A DNA stretch of 19,512 bases from WS-2 sp964650245 (lineage in GTDB: Bacteria; Eisenbacteria; RBG-16-71-46), in NCBI GenBank assembly GCA_964650245.1, contig CAZYQK010000059.1:1-19512 (forward strand), read 5' to 3'. The translations under genes and the position numbers were made by a program. Below, piece by piece: positions 6,408 through 11,967 of this stretch. The notes under the pieces are model-generated. The model was not told the origin of the DNA and did no database searches. It worked only from the letters and a program-made list of their open reading frames with translations. Within the stretch, counting starts at the first letter, position 1. Every line of letters starts with the position of its first letter.

Positions 6408-6928
6408 GCCGGCGCGCCGTCCGAGGCGATGAAGCAGGTGAGATCGCAAGTCGCGCACTCGGCGGCCGGCCGGCACTGGCGCCGGAACTCGGCGAAGCGC
6501 TTCTGGAAGAACGCGCGCAGCTCGGCGTCGTCGCGCAGGAGCTTCAAGAGATCGAGCACGCGGTCGGTGGTGGCGGCACTCACGTCGTGCTCGAGCCGGC
6601 AGGCCTCGCTCAGCGCTTCCGGCTCCGCGATGCCGAGCACGTCGCGCAGGAACGAGCGCATCACCGCGAACCGGTGGTGCACCTCGCGCGCGGCGCGCTC
6701 GCCCAAAGGCGTGAGCACGAGGAAGCGGTGGTCGTCGTGGGCCACCAGCCCGCGGGCCTCGAGCGGCTTGAGCCCGACCGAGAGCGTGGGCGGCGCGATG
6801 CCCAGCTCGCGCGCGACGTCGGTGAGGCGCGCGTAGCCGCGGCGACTCCGCACCTCCCAGATGGCGCGCAGGTAGTGCTCGTGACTGGCGGAGAGGTCGC
6901 GGACCGCGGTGTGCTTGCCGGAGAGCAG
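6404..6928 (-). CDS. DtxR/MntR-family metal-dependent transcriptional regulator, CTG start likely
   Basis: 174 residues from the CTG at 6928. The N-terminal winged-helix reads LSASHEHYLRAIWEV, then LTDVARELGIAPPTLSVGL (recognition helix) and GLVAHDD. The metal/dimerisation part has HHRFAVMRSFLRDVLG and SEACRLEHDVS. The latter matches EACRWEHVMS of DtxR, so the Cys-Glu-His ligand set (C102, E105, H106 in DtxR) is kept, while the residue equivalent to M10 appears as His. The C-terminus adds a cysteine cluster. A GTG at 6853 would remove half of the DNA-binding domain. A TAA at 6950-6952 limits the frame upstream, and CTG is the only plausible codon in between, with GAGGGG just ahead. Expected role: metal-responsive repressor of its own operon through the palindromes at 6949-6985. 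Confidence 0.85.
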   Translation of the reverse strand: MLSGKHTAVRDLSASHEHYLRAIWEVRSRRGYARLTDVARELGIAPPTLSVGLKPLEARGLVAHDDHRFLVLTPLGERAAREVHHRFAVMRSFLRDVLGIAEPEALSEACRLEHDVSAATTDRVLDLLKLLRDDAELRAFFQKRFAEFRRQCRPAAECATCDLTCFIASDGAPA

Positions 6929-6948
6929 GGGGCCCCTCGTTCGAGTGA

Positions 6949-6985
6949 ATTAGTCCGACCTAATGACAATTAGCTCGCGCTAATT
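6949..6985 (-). promoter_or_regulatory. Two palindromic operators in front of the DtxR-apbE operon
   Basis: Palindrome 1, ATTAG-6 bases-CTAAT (6949-6964), and palindrome 2, AATTAGC-TCGC-GCTAATT (6968-6985, perfect 7-bp arms), have centres exactly 20 bases apart, two helical turns. The half-sites resemble the TTAGG/CCTAA arms of DtxR/IdeR boxes. They sit 21 bases upstream of the proposed CTG start of the regulator gene, in an AT-rich island within very GC-rich sequence, so autoregulation is likely. Exact -35/-10 elements cannot be assigned. Confidence 0.75.
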
Positions 6986-7106
6986 ACCCTTTCGGGCGCC
7001 CGGAGTCAAGCTGGCAGTCAACCACGCGGTGAATGGACTCACCGGCTCCCGGCCCTACCGTCGCCACCGCCGTGCCGGAGTGGCGGCCGGGGCGGGTCGG
7101 CATCGC

Positions 7107-7337
7107 TCAGCCCACGGTTTCGTCCGCGTAGAGCTCGAGGTGTCCGCAGCTGGAGCAGCGGAACGCACGGATGTCGTACTTGTTCTTCCCCCGCAGCTTC
7201 AATCCGCCCAGAAACGACTTCTCCGGCGCGCCCTCGATCCATCGGGCGCGCCCGACGCCGTGGTCGGTCTTGTCCTGGATTAAGCCCGGCTCGAGCGAAG
7301 CCCCACAGCTGGAACAGTTCGACGGAGCCATCTGCAT
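7107..7337 (-). CDS. Small zinc-ribbon protein (DUF6487-like)
   Basis: 76 residues from the ATG at 7337, which has GGAGGG upstream. An earlier ATG at 7358 would add seven residues but lies before that Shine-Dalgarno. Two CxxC pairs, CSSC near the N-terminus and CSSC in FRCSSCGHLELYA near the C-terminus, would bind one zinc. Between them the WIEGAPEKSFLGGLKLRGK stretch matches the conserved core of the small PF20097/DUF6487 zinc-ribbon family. Members are tiny stand-alone proteins of unknown role. It is transcribed in the same direction as the genes on both sides, with 69 bases before it and about 120 bases before the operators of the flavin operon. Confidence 0.8.
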   Translation of the reverse strand: MQMAPSNCSSCGASLEPGLIQDKTDHGVGRARWIEGAPEKSFLGGLKLRGKNKYDIRAFRCSSCGHLELYADETVG

Positions 7338-7412
7338 TCTCGTCACTCCCTCCGGCATAGACCGGTGACTTTGCGTCCGGGAAGAGGCCGCTCCCCCGGT
7401 GGCTGGAATCGT

Positions 7413-7604
7413 CTAGTCCCGCGCGCGCCGCGCGGAGCGCGGGGCCGTCGAATCGCGCGGCTGCCGCCCCACGTCCAGCAGCGCGCGCCGCAGCAGAAAC
7501 TCGATCTGTGCGTTCAGGCTCCGCAGATCGTCGGCCGCCCAGCGCTGCAGCGCGTCGAACGTCTGCGGCTCGAGCCGTAGCAGGAAAGGCTTGCGCTCCG
7601 CCAC
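7413..7604 (-). CDS. Arc/ribbon-helix-helix-like small protein next to SPFH gene
   Basis: 63 residues from a GTG at 7604 with AGAAGG just upstream. The opening KPFLLRLEPQTFDALQRWAA, then LRSLNAQIEFLLRRAL, fits a ribbon-helix-helix fold: a short strand, helix A, a turn (SLNAQ, compare the RSLNxEI of Arc), and helix B. Such proteins bind DNA as dimers. It starts 12 bases after the SPFH stop. To my memory this SPFH plus Arc-family pair recurs in many bacteria. It may repress its own operon through the repeats at 8507-8536. The C-terminal 15 residues are basic and low in complexity. Confidence 0.75.
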   Translation of the reverse strand: MAERKPFLLRLEPQTFDALQRWAADDLRSLNAQIEFLLRRALLDVGRQPRDSTAPRSARRARD

Positions 7605-7616
7605 GACACCCTTCTT

Positions 7617-8489
7617 CTACTGGTACAGCGTGCCGGTGTTGATGACGGGCTGGGTGTGCTGATCGCTGCACAGCACCACCAGCATGTTGCTGACCATCGC
7701 GGCCTTGCGCTCGTCGTCCAGCACCACGATCCGTTTCTCCGACAGCTGCGCCAGCGCCATCTCGACCATGCCCACCGCGCCCTCCACGAGCTTCTGGCGC
7801 GCCGCGACGATCGCGCTCGCCTGCTGGCGCCGCAGCATCGCGCCCGCGATCTCGGGCGCGTAGGCGAGGTGGCTGATGCGCGCTTCGAGCACCTCGACGC
7901 CCGCCTGCGCCAGCCGCGCCTGGATTTCCTGCTTCATCTGCTCCGCGATCTCGGCCGCGTTCGCGCGCAGCGACATCTCGCCGTCGGCGTGGGCGTCGTA
8001 GGGAAACGACATCACGAGATTGCGGACCGCGGCTTCGGTCTGGACCTTGACGAAGTTCTCGTAGTTGTCGACGTGGAACATCGCCTCCGCCGTTTCCACC
8101 ACCTTCCAGACGACGACCGCAGCGACCTCGATCGGGTTGCCGGTGTGGTCGTTCACCTTGAGCTTGGCGCTCTCGAAGTTGCGCACCCGCAGCGACACCA
8201 TTCTCCGCACGCTGAACGGACTGACCCACCAGAAGCCCGGATCCTTGATGCTGCCGGCGTACCTGCCGAACAGCACCACGACCTGGGCCTGATTCGGGTT
8301 CACGATGGTGAGTCCGATCGCAGAGACCAGGCTCGCCGCCCACAGCAGGACGCTCGCCAGGATGCTGGGGAGCCCCGCCTGGGTGCGGACGGCGGCGATG
8401 AACCAGACGGTGCTCAGGATGAACAGCGCGATCAGCAGCAACAACATGAAGCCGCCCGACGCCCTCGAAGCTTCCTTCTCGCGAATCAT
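7617..8489 (-). CDS. SPFH/stomatin-prohibitin domain membrane protein
   Basis: A 290-residue protein. Two hydrophobic segments near the N-terminus (FMLLLLIALFILSTVWFI and ILASVLLWAASLVSAIGLTI) are followed by the SPFH/Band 7 domain. Its signatures are NPNQAQVVVLFGRYAGSI, KDPGFWWVSPF, RVRNFESAKLKVND, and the helical region EIQARLAQAGVEVLEARI with ISHLAYAPEIAGAMLRRQQA. Proteins of this class form oligomeric scaffolds in membranes and often regulate proteases or microdomains. The ATG at 8489 has GGAGGAGGG upstream. The gene leads a two-gene operon with the ribbon-helix-helix-like gene. No protease (NfeD/HtpX) neighbour is visible, which separates it from the usual stomatin operons. Confidence 0.88.
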   Translation of the reverse strand: MIREKEASRASGGFMLLLLIALFILSTVWFIAAVRTQAGLPSILASVLLWAASLVSAIGLTIVNPNQAQVVVLFGRYAGSIKDPGFWWVSPFSVRRMVSLRVRNFESAKLKVNDHTGNPIEVAAVVVWKVVETAEAMFHVDNYENFVKVQTEAAVRNLVMSFPYDAHADGEMSLRANAAEIAEQMKQEIQARLAQAGVEVLEARISHLAYAPEIAGAMLRRQQASAIVAARQKLVEGAVGMVEMALAQLSEKRIVVLDDERKAAMVSNMLVVLCSDQHTQPVINTGTLYQ

Positions 8490-8506
8490 CGTGCCCTCCT
8501 CCGGGT

Positions 8507-8536
8507 TGATGTCATTATGATATCACTCTGATGTCA
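8507..8536 (-). promoter_or_regulatory. Three TGATRTCA repeats at 11-bp spacing upstream of the SPFH operon
   Basis: On the plus strand TGATGTCA (8507-8514), TGATATCA (8518-8525) and TGATGTCA (8529-8536) follow one another with 3-base spacers, so the repeat period is 11 bases, one helical turn. Each unit is nearly palindromic; the middle one is perfectly so. They lie 17-47 bases upstream of the ATG at 8489 and overlap a possible -10 (CATAAT on the minus strand). This looks like a cooperative operator. Confidence 0.7.
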
Positions 8537-8679
8537 CACCGGCGAAGGGAGATTCAGCAGGAATTTGACGCGCGTGGAAGGTGCCGCCGGGCTTGGGGTT
8601 GGGGCGCAGGGGACGGGTGTGGCGCGGGCCCTGCGTTGCCGCGCCCGGCGCATGCCCGCCGCGGGGATCCGCCGGGGTA

Positions 8680-8724
8680 AAGGGTCTAGGGCGGACCGCT
8701 TCCGAGTGCTACCCTTGGGTCCGC
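8680..8724 (+). other. Crossing complementary segments in the Kelch leader (possible pseudoknot)
   Basis: AAGGGT (8680-8685) is complementary to ACCCTT (8711-8716), and GCGGACC (8691-8697) to GGTCCGC (8718-8724). The two pairings cross each other, the geometry of an H-type pseudoknot, ending 52 bases before the Kelch start codon. No known riboswitch consensus is recognised. Chance pairing in GC-rich DNA is possible. Nothing else is recognised in 8537-8776 apart from the AGGGAGG Shine-Dalgarno before 8777. Confidence 0.3.
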
Positions 8725-8776
8725 ATCAGGCACCCCCGCCAGCTTCGAGCCCTCGTTTTCAGGGAGGTTTAGCTCC

Positions 8777-10555
8777 ATGCGCTCCTCACCGGGCGTTGTC
8801 GTCCGCGTTGCGGTCCTGGCCTGCATCGGGTCCTGGGTCGCGACGGCTCACGCCCAGGACGGCGCGTGGCGGCGGTTGAGCCCGGCGGGCACGCCTCCCT
8901 CGCCCCGCATGTGCGCCTCCATGATCTACGACTCCGGCAACAACCGGCTGATCGTATTCGGAGGCGAATCGGAGAATGCCCAGGGTGTCGACGTGCTGCT
9001 GAACGACGTCTGGGCGCTCTCGCTGGGCTGCAATCCGGAGTGGACCCTGCTCGCGCCCTCGGGAACGCCGCCGTCCGTGCGCGAAGGCCACAGCGCGGTG
9101 TACGTCCCCGGCACCCCGGGCCGGATGCTGGTGTTCGGGGGGAACGACAATTTCTGGGACGGTCGGGCCTGGATTCCGCGACGCTATCGAGATGTCTTCC
9201 AGCTGACCCTCGGTGCGACGCCAGCCTGGAGCACGCTCTCCACCGGCGGGGCGCTGTGCGAGCGCACCGGCCACACGGCGATCTGGGACCCGAACCTCGC
9301 GCGGATGGTGGTCTTCGGAGGCACGTCGAATCCCTACGGCATCTACCTCCCCGACTGCTGGGCCTTCTACCTCTCGAACAACAGCTGGGAGTACCTGTCC
9401 GGCCCCCCGAATTGCGACGATACCGGGCCCCCCACGCCCAATCCGGACCGGAGGGCGTATCACTCGCACGTCTACGACCCTACGAATAACAGGATGATCA
9501 TTCTCGGCGGCGACTACGAGGGCGACTTCAACGTGAGCAACGCCTGGCTGGCGTCGGACGGCGGAACGTGGATCAAGATCGGGGACGCGCCGTGGGTGGT
9601 CAGCAACTTCACCGGGGTCTACGACCCGAACGGCGGACCGGGCAGCCAGCGCATGCTGGTCTTCGGCGGATGGGCCGGGGCGGCGGGCACTTTCACCAAC
9701 GCCCTCCGGGCCCTTTCACTTCCGGGCGACAACGACTTCCAGTGGTTCACGCTCGCCCCGAGCGGCACGCCCCCGCCGCCCAGCATCAATCACCAGGCCG
9801 TGTTCGCCGCGGCCGAGAAGACGATGTACTTGTTCGGCGGCGAGGACGAGGCGGGCGAGCCGTTCAACGACGTCTGGGCGCTCGGATTCGACACCGCGGC
9901 ACCCGCCGCGGTCACGGATCTCGACTATCAGAGCGGGGCCCCCGGCGCGGTGACGCTGCGCTGGAGCGCGCCCGCCGACGAGGGGGGCGCCGGCGCGGGG
10001 TGCAGCTACGAGATCCGCTACTCGACCTCACCGATCACCGACGACGCGAGCTTCGACGCGGCCACGCTCTGGGGATCGGCCCCCGCTCCGGCTCCGGCCG
10101 GAACGGACCAGAGCACGACCATTTCCCCGCTGTCGCCGAATGTTTTCTGGCATTTCGCGATGAAGACCACCGACGAGGCCACCAACAGGTCGGTGCTCTC
10201 GAACACGATCCGGATCAAGCCCCGCGCTTCCGCCCGGATCTACGAGGGCGATGGCTCGCCGCGCCCCATCGTGAAGGAAGTCGCCGGGCTCGCGCTGCGG
10301 ATCGATCGGATCCTGCCCAACCCGAACGCGGGCGAGCTGCGGGTGCACTTCACGCTGCCCGGCCACGCGCGAGCGCGACTCGATGTCCTCGACCTCTCAG
10401 GACGCAGGGTTCGATCGCGTGACCTCGACTTCGGCGCTCCGGGCCAGCACGTCGTGCGGCTCGGGGACGGGGACCCGCTGCGCCCCGGTTACTACCTGGT
10501 GCGCCTCACGCAGGAAGAGCGCTCCGTGTCGCGTCCGACCCTGGTCGTTCAATAG
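8777..10555 (+). CDS. Exported Kelch-repeat protein with fibronectin-III-like domain and T9SS/FlgD-like C-terminal domain
   Basis: A 592-residue protein. The signal peptide ends near residue 26 (VATAHA/QDG). Five to six Kelch-type blades follow, recognisable by repeated W-x-x-L-x-P-x-GTPPxPR openings and LIVFGG, MLVFGG, MVVFGG, MIILGG and MYLFGG cores. The DVWAL element recurs between blades. Around residues 375-480 a fibronectin-III-like module (AAVTDLDYQSGAPGAVTLRW) follows. The last ~85 residues (ILPNPNAGELRVHFTLP, LDVLDLSGRRV, LRPGYYLVRL, VVQ end) match the FlgD-Ig/type IX sorting-like domain common on secreted proteins of FCB and Eisenbacteria-like phyla. Kelch propellers bind proteins or glycans; no catalytic motif is seen. 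AGGGAGG precedes the ATG. It is a stand-alone transcription unit ending in the hairpin at 10604. Confidence 0.85.
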   Translation: MRSSPGVVVRVAVLACIGSWVATAHAQDGAWRRLSPAGTPPSPRMCASMIYDSGNNRLIVFGGESENAQGVDVLLNDVWALSLGCNPEWTLLAPSGTPPSVREGHSAVYVPGTPGRMLVFGGNDNFWDGRAWIPRRYRDVFQLTLGATPAWSTLSTGGALCERTGHTAIWDPNLARMVVFGGTSNPYGIYLPDCWAFYLSNNSWEYLSGPPNCDDTGPPTPNPDRRAYHSHVYDPTNNRMIILGGDYEGDFNVSNAWLASDGGTWIKIGDAPWVVSNFTGVYDPNGGPGSQRMLVFGGWAGAAGTFTNALRALSLPGDNDFQWFTLAPSGTPPPPSINHQAVFAAAEKTMYLFGGEDEAGEPFNDVWALGFDTAAPAAVTDLDYQSGAPGAVTLRWSAPADEGGAGAGCSYEIRYSTSPITDDASFDAATLWGSAPAPAPAGTDQSTTISPLSPNVFWHFAMKTTDEATNRSVLSNTIRIKPRASARIYEGDGSPRPIVKEVAGLALRIDRILPNPNAGELRVHFTLPGHARARLDVLDLSGRRVRSRDLDFGAPGQHVVRLGDGDPLRPGYYLVRLTQEERSVSRPTLVVQ

Positions 10556-10603
10556 CCGCTGCCACGGGCCCGAGGCGGCCCGCTCGGCGAAGCGCATCAA
10601 ACA

Positions 10604-10636
10604 CTCGCGGCCCGGGCACAGCGCCCGGGCCGCGAG
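10604..10636 (+). terminator. Strong intrinsic-type hairpin after the Kelch gene
   Basis: CTCGCGGCCCGGGC (10604-10617) pairs perfectly with GCCCGGGCCGCGAG (10623-10636), a 14-bp stem with a 5-base loop, followed on the plus strand by CTTCTTCG. It lies between the convergent Kelch and DinB genes, so it may stop transcription from both sides. Confidence 0.8.
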
Positions 10637-10675
10637 CTTCTTCGCCGGCCGGTGCGTGACCGGCCCACCCCGACG

Positions 10676-11194
10676 TCAGGCCGTGGCCTGAGCCTTGGGC
10701 TGAAACTCCGGCGCGTTGTGCTCGAAGTCCCACATCATCGGCACGTCCTGCCCCATCTGCCGCAGGTAGATGTAGAGCTGGCCGCGGTGATGGAAGAACT
10801 CGTCGTTGATGACGCCGATCGCAACGAAGCCGGGGAAGTCCATCCCCCACGGCGTCTTGACCGTCGCCATCAGGTGCGCGTCGGTGATCTGCGCGACCGC
10901 CTTCTCAGCCGCGTTCCAGCCGTCGCGGCAATACCTGAGCAGGTCGTCCCGGGTCTTGATGCTCGCGCAGAGCGCAGGCTCGTCGATGGCCTGGATCTCT
11001 CCGCGCAGCGTGCCTTCGGCGACCCCGCGCACCACCATGCCGTACATGTGGACCACCAGCTCCTTCGGGGTCCTCATCTTCGTGATCGGATGGCTGTCGA
11101 TCTTGTCGGCGGGGATCGTCGCGATCAGGCGCAGGGCGATGCCGTTCGCCTGCCGCAGATGCTCCCACAGGCCGGTGAAATCCTTCTTCGTCAT
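10676..11194 (-). CDS. DinB-like/YfiT-fold metal-binding protein
   Basis: 172 residues from the ATG at 11194, chosen because AGGAGG lies eight bases upstream; the longer frame to 11305 lacks a Shine-Dalgarno. The four-helix DinB fold is indicated by the two histidine elements: KELVVHMYGMV in the first half, and FFHHRGQLYIYLRQMGQDVP near the C-terminus (the HxxRGQxxxxLR signature). In this family three histidines bind a divalent metal. Members act in thiol-dependent detoxification, but most are uncharacterised. There is no obvious operon partner; the gene is convergent with the Kelch gene. A second, unrelated-looking DinB protein is encoded at 16101. Confidence 0.8.
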   Translation of the reverse strand: MTKKDFTGLWEHLRQANGIALRLIATIPADKIDSHPITKMRTPKELVVHMYGMVVRGVAEGTLRGEIQAIDEPALCASIKTRDDLLRYCRDGWNAAEKAVAQITDAHLMATVKTPWGMDFPGFVAIGVINDEFFHHRGQLYIYLRQMGQDVPMMWDFEHNAPEFQPKAQATA

Positions 11195-11614
11195 GGTCGT
11201 GCCTCCTGGATGGAGTGTGAGCGGGGATGACCGAAGGCCTCGTCGGTCACCGAGGAGCCTTCGAAGTGAGGGCCGAATACTGGTCCGATACCGAAATGGA
11301 TTCAACCCGAAAGGAGCGGGCGGCGTTCAGATCCTGTGAGATGTAAGCCCGGCCCCCGGCGACCGGGTCCGCGCCGCGTCCGCGGCTTCCGCATTTCCTG
11401 CGTAGTTCCGCAGGGTCGCGACCCGCGCGCGACCCGCCACCAGCGCTCTGGGAATCACGGCAATCCCGCCTGCCGCAGCGAGTTTGGCCGCCGCGCGCCA
11501 GCCGCTTTCGCGACCGGCACGGGGGTTGATATGAAGCTCCCGCGAGATCGGCACCACGCCAATCGCAACCCACGAGTGATTCGAGACTGGCAGTTCCAAG
11601 AGGAGGTCGCGGTC
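11195..11614. other. Intergenic region between divergent DinB and small exported protein genes
   Basis: No convincing gene is found in these 420 bases, although open frames of about 90 codons exist on both strands. A bulged inverted repeat (CGAAGGC plus CTCG, 11232-11242, pairing with CGAG and GCCTTCG, 11251-11263) lies 38 bases upstream of the DinB start and could be a leader hairpin or operator. The AGGAGG before 11615 is clear. Nothing else is recognised. Confidence 0.4.
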
Positions 11615-11890
11615 ATGAGGAAGAACGGACTGGTTCGGAGGGCGGCCGTGACGGCGATGGCCGCGGCGGTTCTGGTGATGGCGGCGGGCACCGCTTCGGC
11701 GGCGGTTCGCAAGATGTCGCTCGGCGACAAGACTCTCCCCGACACCCGGGCGCGCCAGGTCAGCAGCGTGAGCAAGACCAACACCAGCCTGCGGGCCTCG
11801 CTCGGCTCGGTGCTCGGCAAGATCCGGCTGTGGGACGAGGACTTCGGGCAGCAGTTGCCCGTGATCCGCTGGCCGGGCGGCAGCGAGTGA
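11615..11890 (+). CDS. Small exported protein of unknown function
   Basis: 91 residues from the ATG at 11615, preceded by AGGAGG nine bases upstream. A typical signal peptide (basic RKNGLVRR, hydrophobic AAVTAMAAAVLVMAAG, cleavage after ASA) leaves a mature protein of about 62 residues. The mature part is polar (KTLPDTRARQVSSVSKTNTS) with a C-terminal aromatic segment (IRLWDEDFGQQLPVIRWPGG). It has no cysteines. The frame continues upstream to 11336, but that part is unlike coding sequence and lacks a start signal. I do not recognise the family. Confidence 0.65.
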   Translation: MRKNGLVRRAAVTAMAAAVLVMAAGTASAAVRKMSLGDKTLPDTRARQVSSVSKTNTSLRASLGSVLGKIRLWDEDFGQQLPVIRWPGGSE

Positions 11891-11938
11891 GGCTCCCCGA
11901 TGCGGCAGATTCCGCCGAGACCGAACGAAGCAAGGTGT

Positions 11939-11964
11939 GAAGGGGCGGGGCGACCCGCCCCTTC
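11939..11964. terminator. Hairpin between convergent genes
   Basis: GAAGGGGCGGG (11939-11949) pairs perfectly with CCCGCCCCTTC (11954-11964) around the tetraloop GCGA. It sits between the small exported protein gene (ends 11890) and the AtuA-family gene (ends 11968 on the minus strand). No long T-run follows on either strand. Confidence 0.7.
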
Positions 11965-11967
11965 AAG

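Noticed and set aside
5891..6973. A 360-codon plus-strand frame over apbE and the regulator
   Set aside because: It is opposite two well-supported genes and the operator region; its translation is arginine-rich without motifs.
11327..11599. A 90-codon minus-strand frame in the gap before the small exported protein
   Set aside because: No Shine-Dalgarno, no recognisable motif, and an equally open plus-strand frame exists over the same bases.
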